Below are positions 11,278 to 21,246 of a stretch of 64,000 bases of DNA, in pieces; within the stretch, counting starts at the first letter, position 1, and every line of letters begins with the position of its first letter. A program made the position numbers and the translations under genes. The notes under the pieces are model-generated. The model saw nothing but the letters and a program-made list of their open reading frames with translations, did no database searches and was not told where the DNA came from. The stretch comes from Hsuehochloa calcarea (Eukaryota; Streptophyta; Magnoliopsida; Poales; Poaceae): positions 21,438,915-21,502,914 of the forward strand of contig CM070606.1 of the NCBI GenBank assembly GCA_036346395.1. Reading direction: 5' to 3'.

Positions 11278-13077
11278 TGTGGATTTCATGGGGATATGTT
11301 CCAGATCTTAGGATGATGTGACAATTGGCAATGGTGTTTACGGTTTGTCGTTTCACGTGTTTTCGACAAAGCTACAGGCTTACTGGACAGGGGCGGTCCG
11401 ACCGGTCTTTGCACAGCGGTCCGACCGGTCCCAAATCGGTCGGACCGGCCATGTGGGGCGGACGGACCGGCGGTGACCAAAGTGGTCAAGACGAGCTGGG
11501 CCAAAAATAGGTGTTGTAGGCAAGTGAGGGGATCCCAATGCACTTGGTCTCATGATTTTTGGAGTCTCCAGTAAAAAGTTCTATTGGTTTAAAGTTTCCA
11601 GTAGGTTTCGGATTTTCAGGGGTTGAAATTCGCTAAGTCTCATGGCGGTCCGACCGCTCATTGTGGAGCGGTCCGACCGCCAAGGGCGGTCCGACCGCTC
11701 ACCGGAGCGGTCGACCGGTATTGACTTGAACGCCGCCAACTTCGTGGCGATGTTGTTTTGTTAGGTCAAAGTCATTGGTTTCATGGCATATGATTTGCAT
11801 GATGCATGTTTTGACTAACATGGGTCAAGTTGTGAAGAACTTGTTCCCGAATTCGTGTTTGCTTGTCTATGGTTGTGCAGGTAGCTTGGTGGTCAACGAC
11901 GGTCAACGGCGAGGAGGATCGGGACTAGACTTGGAGAGTTGAGGTCCAGAACGATTGACAATGCCGGGTGAGGTCAACGACTCAAGCGTGACACAAGATG
12001 GACAAGGGTGACCTATTGGCAAATCCATGGTGCATGGTGAAGCGGTTTAGGTCAAAGGTTAAAGACGACGCTTATGCGCGCGTGCGTGTGTGACCCGTTT
12101 GTTAGTGGGCCTTAACGGGAGCCCAATTGAGTCAAACCCTAGGAGTTCTAGGCATCCACAATAAATAGGAGGAGGTGGTGGCTGCACCTCTCTCTCTCGC
12201 CTTTTTATGTTTCAAAACCCTAATTGTCTTTAGGGGAGTTGAGGTGGAGGCTAGGGCTCTTGATGGTTTGTGGTGAATTTCATGATCTTTGATTGTCCAC
12301 TGATCCATGATGGTGTGGATGTAATCCAGCATCAATCACGAAATCAATCTATGCAAGGTTTGCTTGAGATAAGTCTCTTTTCGTTCTTGCTTTCAATTTC
12401 GTGTTTTTAGGGCTTTCTTTGATCCGCGAGTTTGTGATTGATTCTTTCACGTGAATTAGCTTGCTGTGATATGTGTAAATCTATCTAGCATCATCTTGAT
12501 CATCAATCACTCACGAACAAGCTTTAGGATCAAGTTTTCGTTCTTGCCTGCTTTAGACCTTCGTTAATCAATTGGCAATTGCTCAAGATCGCTCCAAGAA
12601 TTATCATAATATTCGATTGGAATAGGTTCTCAATAGCATATAGAAGGTGTGTGCAAAGTTTCATAAAGATTAGAGTTGAGAATCAAAAGTTTCACCTAAT
12701 TGCAACTTCGCCATCGGGCCGATTTTATCAAGCAGATCGGTTCGAGTCGGCGGTCGATCGCCCGTCATCACCGGTCGGAGCCGATTTTGAGCGGTCCGAC
12801 CGCCAAGACAACGCCGGTCGGACCGCTTGCAATCGGTCCGACCGGTTGGGTCCAGCGGTCGACCGCCTGTGTCTTTGTGAGTTTGCAATCTTAGTTGTTT
12901 TTGTTATTTTGCTTAGGGATTTAATTGATTCAATACTAGTCTTCCACAGATCGTATATTGATCTTCATAGCTTCATCATAGCTATTGGAGTGAAATTGTG
13001 TTGAATTCATTATTTGGGAAAAAGTGAGTGTGCTCCTATTCACCCCCCCCCCCTCTAGTCGCCTTTTCGGTCCAACA
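11278..13077 (+). repeat. 3' LTR of element A
   Basis: This 1800-bp LTR pairs with 2122-3901. It ends GGTCCAACA followed by the target duplication ATTTC. It carries the same two clusters of CGG-N5-CCG near-palindromes, including an extra unit near 11686. A C run at about 13042-13053 is longer than in the 5' LTR. Differences between the two LTRs include small indels inside the palindrome clusters and CTCGAG (5' LTR, near 2410) against CTCCAG (3' LTR, near 11567). Confidence 0.95.
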
Positions 13078-13082
13078 ATTTC

Positions 13083-13117
13083 ATACACAGCCAAGGAGGA
13101 AGGTTGTACATACGTAG
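13083..13117 (-). pseudogene. TNP2 transposase, segment beyond the Copia insertion
   Basis: The minus strand reads YNLPPWLCMK, which directly precedes the WKYILMSLL-type sequence at 2121 once element A and one ATTTC copy are removed. Upstream (to the right) the expected TNP2 sequence is lost, so an internal deletion joins the gene to subterminal repeats. It is short but unambiguous. Confidence 0.85.
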
Positions 13118-13523
13118 ATTCACGGATTAGGTGCTATATCGGCTGCTTATACACAGTCTGTGATTAACATTACAGACGGTTCCAATTACAAACCATCTGT
13201 GATAAGTAAACATCACAGACGGTTCTTGTTAATAACCGTCTATGATAATTATATATCACAGACTGTTGTAGTTTATAACTGGCTGTGATACGTATCACAT
13301 ACAGTTTATCCCACTAATCCCCTGTTATATAAGCCTTTAAAGATCTAGTCGTCCACTCAGATCTAGATCTATATATAGTGAGAAATGTTTGTGACATTCC
13401 AAGACCGTCGGTTCAAAACTGTTACCTGTAATACATATCTCACACGGTTCTTAACCAGAACCGTCTGTGATATGCGCCATTAAATATATGGTCATCCCCT
13501 CGGAATAAGATCTATCTGTAGTG
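13118..13523 (-). repeat. CACTA subterminal repeat array
   Basis: Repeated ACAGACGGTT and AACCGTCTGTGAT motifs occur in both orientations from 13150 to 13475, as in the subterminal arrays of grass CACTA elements that the transposase binds. CTGTAGTG at 13516-13523 resembles an inverted CACTACAG terminus, but a very similar GTGAGAAATG context also occurs near 13378, so the true end is not certain. Confidence 0.65.
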
Positions 13524-13647
13524 AGAAATGTGATATATATGCTGCTACTTTTTGAAAGAGGCGGACAGCTTTGAGGCGCGTTGGTGAAAGAAATACCTTA
13601 GATTTTCAAGTGTGTTAGATCTGCTATTTGTTCTTGGTGATCTAAGG

Positions 13648-13959
13648 TTAGTATTCTTTTGTCTCTAATGCGACTATGTTTTTTCGGCGGTCGTCCACGC
13701 AGCATGAGGAGGATGAGACATCAGCTATCCCAACTTCATCGATCAAGCCTGCAAGTTCAAGAAGCATGGCTGCGAGAACAACGCATGAGGAGGCTACTTC
13801 GCTAGCATTCCCTCCGACACAACTGTAGGCCTCGGATGTGCCATGCACGCAGCATGTAGAATCCTCCTCATCATGCTGCTTGGGCAACTCTGAGGCCTGC
13901 AGTTTTGTCTCGAGGAATGCCAGCGAAATAGCCTCTTCATGCGCTCTCCTGGCAGCCAT
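13648..13959 (-). CDS. Unrecognised open frame in CACTA-derived DNA
   Basis: This is a 103-residue minus-strand frame starting MAARRAHEEAISL, with a heptad-like N-terminal half and a Cys/Val/Ala-rich C-terminal half. I do not recognise a family. It lies between two subterminal arrays and could be a fragment of the second CACTA gene (TNP1/TNPA-like, which is poorly conserved) or a chance frame. No start context or splice signal supports expression. Confidence 0.2.
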   Translation of the reverse strand: MAARRAHEEAISLAFLETKLQASELPKQHDEEDSTCCVHGTSEAYSCVGGNASEVASSCVVLAAMLLELAGLIDEVGIADVSSSSCCVDDRRKNIVALETKEY

Positions 13960-14039
13960 ACTTCTTGAAATTGCAGGCTTGATGAAGTTAGCGTGATTGC
14001 TATCTCATACTCTTCATGATGCGTGGACGATAGATGAAA

Positions 14040-14215
14040 AAAAAAAGATTATCAAAGACGATTCTTGTTAATAACCATCTGTGATAAACATCACAAACAG
14101 TTTCATTTACAAACCGACTGTGATAAATGGTTCTTGTTAATAACCGTCTGTGATAAGTACACATCATAGACTGTTGTAGCTTATAACCGCCTATGATAGT
14201 TCCTTCCATATCTAA
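14040..14215. repeat. Second subterminal repeat block
   Basis: The order of motifs (GTTCTTGTTAATAACC, TCTGTGATAA, AGACTGTTGTAG, TTATAACC) repeats the block at about 13150-13290 in direct orientation. This indicates an internal duplication or a second related CACTA end. Sequence from 14216 to 14261 is unassigned. Confidence 0.55.
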
Positions 14216-14261
14216 AAAAAGTTCTGTTTTTCGGTTGCTAGCATCAGGAGTATCACTAAAG

Positions 14262-15090
14262 AATCCGATAAAGCATGTGATATATCGCGTGGTTCAAAAG
14301 AAGCAATAAAAGCAGAATGAGAGTAGAGGTTTGGATCATTATACCTGGAGTGAGTGACTCGCTCAAGGAGATTGCCTATTATCTGATCCGGAGGGTGCTA
14401 CCTTTGAATGTGAAGTGGTGCACCCGGAAAGGAAAGCATCTCTTCGACCTCCGCAGGTACTGCTGATGATGAAGATGCAGCAGGAGCCTCATCTGGAGGC
14501 GAAGTAGTCACAACAGGTTCTTGTGCTGGAATAGGAGCATCAATAGCAGATGGAAGAACATCATCGAATCCTTCATCATCTTCCTCTATAAATATGCTCT
14601 TTGTCACATGTGTATCACCTGAAATATCTGATCTAGCTTCAGGGATAGTCTCATCAAAAGTGACATTGCATGTCTCCTGAACAAGGTTAATTTCAGCATT
14701 AAAAACCCGAAAACCACTTGAATGTGCAGGATAACCCAGAAATAAACCATCGAAAGTTATTGACTCAAATTTATCTAGGTTTCCTGTCTTGAGAATAAGA
14801 CACTTGGATCCAAAGACTCGAAAGTACGAGACAGAGTTTTCTACAAAATCGAAGCTCATAAGGAGTCTTGCCCAAAGACGGTCTCAAAAAGACACGATTT
14901 GCAATATGGCAAGCAGTAGAAATAGCTTCGACCCAAAACCTCCTCGGTGTGCTATACTCATCTAGCATTGTCCTAACCATCTCGACTAGGGTCTTGTTCT
15001 TCCTTTCCACAACGTTATTTTGTTGAGGGACGTGTGGAGAAGAGAACTGATGCTCAATACCACGCTCAGCACAAAAGCAAGTAAAAGAGG
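14262..15090 (-). pseudogene. Element B: start of RT, INT-RT linker and integrase C-terminus
   Basis: Reading leftward, 15010-14771 gives ERKNKTLVEMVRTML, TPRRFWVEA and GKTPYELRF from the integrase C-terminal half. 14859-14398 gives FGSKCLILKTGN, GYPAHSSGFRVF, VQETCNVTFDET and an acidic, Ala/Ser/Pro-rich linker (APAASSSSAVPAEVEEM). The RT start follows to 14262. One frame change occurs near 14800. The integrase continues on the far side of the solo LTR at 16951. Confidence 0.85.
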
Positions 15091-16950
15091 TGTAGGACCG
15101 GAAAGGCGACTAGGGGGGTGAATAGGCGCTTTCAAAACTTTCTCGCCTAAATCAAAACCAACACGAACTTTACTCCTTTAGCTATGAAAGCTAAGAAGAT
15201 CAAGAAGCACACAACGAAGCCTTGTGTTGGATTTGATAAGCCCTCAACCATACGACACAAACGGAGAAAAGAACTCACTATTCCTTACTGGATACTGGCG
15301 GTCTGACCGGCTACCACGGGCGGTCGGACCGACGGTCAACCAATGGTCCGATCGGCATTAATCGGCGGTCGACCGGTGGACAATGTTCGACCCAAACCAG
15401 AGCCTGAAAACACGCAAGGTCCGACCACGTTGAAGGACCGGTCGGACCGGTAGAGTCCAAGATCAAAAACTCCACCTAAATCAAAACGAAATTTGATCCA
15501 ACTTTGATTCAACCAATAAAACTTGACCAAATTTCGAGCACACCTCCCTAATGATATTAGAGACCTATTTCTAGCGACGATCCGCCGATCCACTTCGAAT
15601 CGATCTCTCGAGATTTTACCAAAGAAGTGCACAAACCCTAGAAATATGAAAATCTTGATTCAAGACTTGCTTGTGGGGGGTTGATGATCTAGATGACTCT
15701 AGGAGTAATCCCACACATCAAAGCAAGATAAAGTAGACCAAGAGACCAAGTATGAACCTTTGAATCAAGGAAGCACCAAAATCATCCAAAAGGAGAAGAA
15801 CACAAAAGGAGCAAACGATCTTTCAATTGAGCATCACAAGATTGTTCGAGTACACAAGATGCTTACAAAGCCTCTCCAACAAGGAGGGCAAGAGCTCAAC
15901 AAGGAGCACACTCCAAACCCTAGTTCTCTTCTCCTCTCCTCCAAACCCTAGAAAAGGAAGAAGGGGCTAAAATGAATGCTTGGCATAGTTTTCCATCTCC
16001 CCCCTTCCTATTTATACTAGAGAGCTAGGGTTTCCTTTTTGGGGTCACTTACACATGGGACCCACACACAAATAACTCTTGAAGCAATCGCCGCTTCACC
16101 ACGTGTAGGTTGATCACGGCGGTTCTCATCGCGTCGCCAAGCCTCTCTTGTCCAATCCCATCGGAACCTCCCCAGACTCGCACCGATATCCGCATCGCTC
16201 GATCCAACCAAATTGCATCGAACCACCCGCTCGATCCATCTTGTCCATCTGCGCACCATGCTTGTGTCACACGACCTCACCCAGATCCCCGATCGCTCCG
16301 ACCTCGGCTCTCCAAGCGTAGTCCCGATCCACTCACCGCTGACGCCGTTGACTGCAAGCCACCGCAAAGAATAGACAAACAAACCGCTTCCGGAACAAGT
16401 TCTTCACAACTTGACCCACGTTAGTTCCGCAATGCAATATACAACAATAAAGCATTGAAGTTCGTATAATAACACAATCAAAACCAACTCAATGCAACAC
16501 TTGGCTAACCTTAGTTATTGCGGCCCGATCATTTATTGTGGCAGGCCCGACCGATTCATGCTTGGCCGGACCGCTCCCACAACGGCGGTCGGACCGGTCC
16601 AAAAGACTTAGCCAAATTTTCAACTCAAAATTCAAACCTTCGGAATTTTCAAACGAATAGAACTTTTGATCTGAGCTCCAAAATGATGGGACCACATCCA
16701 GAGACTCTCACTTGCCTACACAACCTATTTTGGATTAGCCCCAAAATCCAAATTTAGGTCAGCCGGTCCGACCGCCACCACCGCCGGTCCGATCAGTCCA
16801 CGGGCGGTCCGACCGCCATAACGCCGGTCGATCGCTGTGGTCCGACAAAGATGAAGCAAACCCGAAAACGCGAGATTTTGCAAACCAACAACGCCATTGC
16901 CAATTGACTCATCATCCTGAGATCGTGCACATATCCTCACGATATCCACA
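15091..16950 (-). mobile_element. Solo LTR of a second Sirevirus-like Copia family
   Basis: On the plus strand it reads TGTAGGACCGG to GATATCCACA (1860 bp), the reverse of the E-type LTR at 58172-60059. The 5-bp duplication AGAGG lies at 15086-15090 and 16951-16955. Removing the LTR and one duplication restores AAAAGAGGTATTC, as at the empty homologous site near 38546 in element C. No internal region is present, so it is a solo LTR from LTR-LTR recombination. It carries CGG-N5-CCG near-palindromes and a minus-strand TATA-like CTATTTATACT near 16010. Confidence 0.95.
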
Positions 16951-17590
16951 AGAGGTATTCTTGAACTCCGTGCCATTGTCACTGCGAATCGCTCTCAAGG
17001 CACCCGGAAGTTCAAAAGCCAAACAAAGAACAAGATTATGATAATGATCAAAAGCTTCATCCTTCGAAGCAAGAAAGAACATCCAAGTGTATCTAGAAAA
17101 ATCATCAACCATGACAAGAATGTACTTTTTTCCATCAACTGACCGAACCCTAGCAGGACCAACAGTATCCATATGAAGCAACTGTCCTAGTCCGTCAGTC
17201 ATGACCATAGTCACTGAAGGGTGTGAGGCGGCAACTTGTTTGCCATGCCTATAGGGCACACATACAACGTCTTTGACGACTTTGAGTTTGGGCAAATCTC
17301 TCATGAACTCAAGGTTGCTAACTCGCGTTAGATAATCAAAACCAATGTGCCCCAAATGACGGTGCCAAAGCCAGAACTCAGAAGAAGATGATGAAATTAA
17401 GCATTTGAGAGAACCAGCAAGAGATTCAGAAAAATCAGCTCCAAAAATCCTAGCAACTCTAGTAATCCCGAAAACAAGCTCACCAGTTGAATCAAGCACC
17501 CGACAAGTATTTTTCTTAAATATAGTCTTATAGCCATCATCAAGAAGTTGAGAGACAGAAAGCAAATTAAACCTTAGCTTGTCCACAAGG
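16951..17590 (-). pseudogene. Element B: integrase core and GAG-pre-integrase
   Basis: A single minus-strand open frame of 224 residues (17586-16912) reads into the solo LTR. It contains MDKLRFNLLSVSQLLDDGYKT, LWHRHLGHIGFDYL (zinc His residues), VPYRHGKQVA, HMDTVGPARVRS, VDDFSRYTWMFFL and RSDNGTEFKN. This covers the zinc domain and the first two catalytic Asp residues; the Glu lies at about 15000 on the other side of the insertion. B has fewer frame breaks here than A. Confidence 0.9.
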
Positions 17591-17801
17591 GCGCGTCCTT
17601 GAGGATGAACTTGTCGTTCACCCTGATTGTTCTCGTTCCTTCAATCCTCCCTTGTTTATCATCTCCAAAGGTGATGAAGTTATCACCCGTATACCGCGTG
17701 AAGGAGGTGAACCATGTTGAGTCTCCAGTCATGTGGCGTGAACAGCCGGAGTCGACGAACCACATGTCCTTCCTCTTTCCGCGGTAATCCTGAAAAATCA
17801 A
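17574..17801 (-). pseudogene. Element B: aspartic protease segment
   Basis: The frame contains WFVDSGCSRHMTGDSTWF with the Asp-Ser-Gly active site, then FITFGDDKQGRIEGT and FILKDAPLW. It continues into the integrase frame with a frame change near 17580. It is comparable with 6346-6545 of A and 29318-29623 of D. Confidence 0.85.
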
Positions 17802-19425
17802 AGCACAGAAGAACGATGTGTCTCAATACTGGGATTAGTTAAACAAGACTTGGGAAACCAGCATGAGACACGTCTGCGAGTATTATGCAAAGCAGAAGTG
17901 CTATCCTTGAATCTATTTGAGGTTCTGTTATGAGCAATGGTTAAACTAACATGAGAGTTATCCTGTCTAGGAGCATGATGATGTGCATGTGACACAAATC
18001 CCAAACCAGGTTTCTTATTTTCTATGTTACCATGTCTCATAAAAGCTCTAGGTTTATTGGATGAAATTCTAGAAAAAAAATTTCTTATCATTTTTCAACC
18101 TACGCCAACAGAACTCAACCAAATGCCCATCCTTCTTGCAATAGGTGCAATGGCACTTGATACCACTGGGAGAAGCACCCTTTGACTTAACAGATGGTTG
18201 GGCAAAACCAGCAGATTTAAAAATAGTTTTTGCAGGTTGGGTTTTGAATTCAACTAACCCATTTTCCTAGACTTGAGTAACTTTTGGCTTAGAATTATCT
18301 TGGACAGAGTTGTATCCTAATCCTTGCTTCTTATAAGGATTTTAGACTTGTCCAGAATCATGTTTAATTGTTTCTTACCTTTAGAAAAAATTTCTAAGGT
18401 ATTCTTAAGATAAGCATTTTCTTCTTCAAGATTAACACATGATTAACAGGTTTTACCCTTAATGGCTCCAGTATATTTCTCCTTATATAAACAAGCTTCA
18501 AGTTTAAGAGCTGAACATGAAGCACATGTAGCAGACTCAATACTGTCCTTAAGCTTGACATATTTAGCTCTAACTGCTTCTAAGATATCTTTGACTTCAT
18601 GTTCGCGTTCTAAGCAGAAAGTGCAAAGACTATAATCAACCACTTCAAAAGCAACCAACTTGCTAGAGTATAATCATTTTTCACATGGAGCATATTTAAC
18701 CTCAACTAGCTCGGTCCTAACATTTTTAAGTTGTTGCAAAGCAATATCATGAGCAAATTGCAGTTTAGCAAATTCTGAGTGCAGAGCATGGCAGGATGAA
18801 CATTCATCAGATTCAAGAGTCTTAGCATTTGTAAGTTCTAAAGTCTAACTATCTAATTGTGACTCTAAGTCCTTGTTCTTGGCCATGATAAACTCTAAAG
18901 CCTTATCCTGACTCATGAGTTGCTCAAACATAGTTTCACATCTATCAGAAATGACATCATATGAGAGAGGTACCTCATCACTATCATTGTCAGCGGAGTC
19001 GGCCATGAAGCACAAGCCGGTGAAGTCCTTGGCCTTCCCCTTCTTCTTGTCTTGAGGGATCTCCTCCTCCTTGTCCTCCTCGCTCTCAGAGTCCACATCG
19101 CTTAAGGATTGATCCCCAAAAGCGGCAAGAACCCGATGAGCGGCCTTCGTTAGCTTGGCAATATCATACCTTGATTTGTTCCATTGAGGCTTCTTCCAAA
19201 CTGGCTTCCCCTCTTTATGGTTGCTCTTTCCTTTCAGCTTAGGGCAATTTGCCTGGATATGATTAAGCTCACCACACTCATAGCAAGTCACGGGACCTGC
19301 TCTATTTCTGTTTCTCATATTGTTATAGGCATGTGTGGCCTTTTTGACTATGAGGGCCAACTCAGCCTCAGGAAGCCTCAAGAAGATATGCGGCTTCGTG
19401 GAGTATTTGTCCATCACCAAGTTCA
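17802..19425 (-). pseudogene. Element B: gag lacking its UBN2 domain
   Basis: The minus-strand frame 19420-18845 starts MVMDKYSTKPHIF and then jumps directly to LPEAELALIVKKATHAYNN. Elements A and D have the whole UBN2-type capsid domain between these two points, so an in-frame internal deletion has removed it. An intact zinc knuckle follows (CYECGELNHIQANC), then acidic and coiled-coil-like regions (SESEEDKEEEIPQ, SQDKALEFIMAKNKDLE). Below 18845 the frame is broken (pieces at 18658-18443 and 18091-17798). Without the capsid part this copy could not build particles alone. Confidence 0.85.
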
Positions 19426-19458
19426 GTGACCGGTTAAGATCAAGATTGAACTAACCGG

Positions 19459-19470
19459 GCTCTGATACCA
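19459..19470 (-). other. Primer-binding site of element B
   Basis: Plus-strand GCTCTGATACCA is the complement of TGGTATCAGAGC. It lies two bases from the LTR end at 19473, so the LTR is B's 5' LTR. Confidence 0.92.
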
Positions 19471-19472
19471 CT

Positions 19473-21246
19473 TGTTGGACCGAAAAGGCAACTAGAGGGG
19501 GGTGGTGAATAGGAGCACGCTCACTTTTTCACAAATAATCGATTCAATAAGATTTTACTCCAATAGCTATGGAAGCTATGAAGATCAATATACCAGTACA
19601 GCGGAAGACTAGTATTGAATCCAATTTAACCCCCGAAGCAAAACAACGAAAATCAACACAACCTAAAACAAAACTTCAAGTCAAGGCCGACCGACTGGGT
19701 TAATGGCGGTCGACCACCGACCGTGGTCGGATCAGTGACCTTGGGCGGTCCGATCACGACCTAAAGAATGATCAAACGGTACCAAGAGCGAAGTTGTAAA
19801 TAGATGTAACTTTTGATCTACAACTCTAAACTCGATGAAACTTGGAACACACCTTCTCTATGATGTCAGGAACCTATTCCAATCGAAGATTGTTAAAATT
19901 CTTGGAAGAATTATGATCATTTTCCATTTGAGAGGTGGAAGGTTCAAAACCGAGTCAAAACAAAAACTATATCCAAAATCTTTCTCGTGTGTGATTGATG
20001 ATCAAGATGATCCTAGATATGTTCCCAGATGTTACAGAAAGCTAGATCACGTGAAGAAATCAAGCAAAAACCCACAGATCAAATAAGGACTCAAAATCAT
20101 CAAATAGAGAGAAGGAAAGCAAAGAGATCAAACTTTCCTTGGATTGATTTGATATGATTTTAGTTTACAGCCACTCCATCAATGGAGGACAAAGCTCAAT
20201 CCAAGAGTACAAAAATCAAATCAAAACTCTCTAGAACCCTAACCTCCATATCTCCTCTCCTAAGCAAAATTAGGGTTTCAAAACGATAAAAGAGACGAAG
20301 AGGAGGTGCAGCTACCTCCCTCCTCTATTTATAGTAGAGGCTTGGACCGTCTAGAAGTTTGACTCAATTAGGCTCCCGTTAAGGCCCAAAACAAACGGGT
20401 CACACACACACGTATTTTAACGCGACGTCTTTATCGCTTCTTGACCTAATCAGCTTCACCTTGCGCCATCTTGCGTCTCGGATTGGCCAATAGGTCACCC
20501 TTGTCCATCTTGCACCACGCTTGAGTTCATTGACCTCACCCGGCATCGTTGATCGTTCTGGACCCCAGCTCTCCAAGCCTAGTCCCGATCATCCTCGCCG
20601 TTGACCGTCGTTGACCACCAAGCAACCTGCACAACAATAGACAAGCAAATCGAATCCTAGAACAAATTCTTCACAACTTAACCCATGTTAGTCAAAACAT
20701 GCATCATGCAACACATATGCACTGAAACTCCTGACTTTGACCTAACAACCAATCATTACCACCACGAAGGATGACGATCCAAGTGGAAACCGACAGACGC
20801 ACAAGATGGCTTGGTCCGATCCACCATGGCGGCCTCGACCGCCGCTTGGGACTTAGCCAAATTCAGCCCCTGAAAAACCGAAACCTACTGGAATTTTTAA
20901 ACCAATAGAACTTTTGACTAGAGACACCAAAAATTATGAGACCAAGTGCAATAGAATCCCCTCTGTTGCGTGCAACCTCTATTTTTTGCCCAGCTCAAAA
21001 CACCACCTTTAGAAAATGGCCGGTCCGACAGCCGCTATGGCTTGGCCGAATCGCCATCGGCGTGTCCGACCGCCAGGGTGGCCAATGGACCGACCTATGG
21101 CTTGGCTCGATCACGCTTCGCCGACCAATCACCGAGACTGACAAGATGCCAACTTTGCCGAAAACACGTGAAACGACAAATCTTTAACGCCATTGCCAAT
21201 TGTCACATCATCCTAAGATCAGAAGCATATCCCCATTATATCCACA
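19473..21246 (-). repeat. LTR shared by elements B (5') and C (3')
   Basis: This 1774-bp LTR in minus orientation has B's primer site on its left and a polypurine tract complement (ATCTCCCCCTT at 21247) on its right. One LTR therefore serves as B's 5' LTR and C's 3' LTR. A reversed TATA box CTATTTATA lies at 20325-20333. CGG-N5-CCG palindromes are present but more degraded than in A or D. Confidence 0.9.

Larger units (their letters stand above)
2122..13077 (+). mobile_element. Copia LTR retrotransposon A (Sirevirus-like), complete ends
   Basis: This is an 11-kb element with both LTRs, a primer-binding site, gag, protease, integrase, reverse transcriptase and RNase H in Copia order, a long 3' non-coding region and a polypurine tract. 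The 5-bp duplication ATTTC occurs at 2117-2121 and 13078-13082. Both LTRs begin TGTGGATTTC, whereas the related LTRs in this window begin TGTGGATATC, so the two LTRs are a true pair. It sits inside the TNP2 gene of a CACTA element. The coding region is broken by several frameshifts, some of which may be sequence errors. The Sirevirus assignment is inferred from the long LTRs with dense palindromes and the repeated polypurine-like motifs; no envelope-like frame is seen. Confidence 0.95.
14262..21246 (-). mobile_element. Copia element B (3'-truncated, same family as A)
   Basis: On the minus strand it has a 5' LTR (19473-21246), primer site, gag, protease, integrase and the very start of RT, and then stops at 14262. 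The break is at a position homologous to about 37720 of element C. The rest of RT, RNase H and the 3' LTR are absent. A solo LTR of another family (15091-16950) interrupts its integrase. Its 5' LTR is also flanked on the other side by a polypurine tract and 3' non-coding sequence belonging to C. Confidence 0.88.

Noticed and set aside
15760..16424. Frames of 63-121 residues on both strands
   Set aside because: All lie inside the solo LTR 15091-16950 and are repeated in shifted form in the E LTR (58713-59380).
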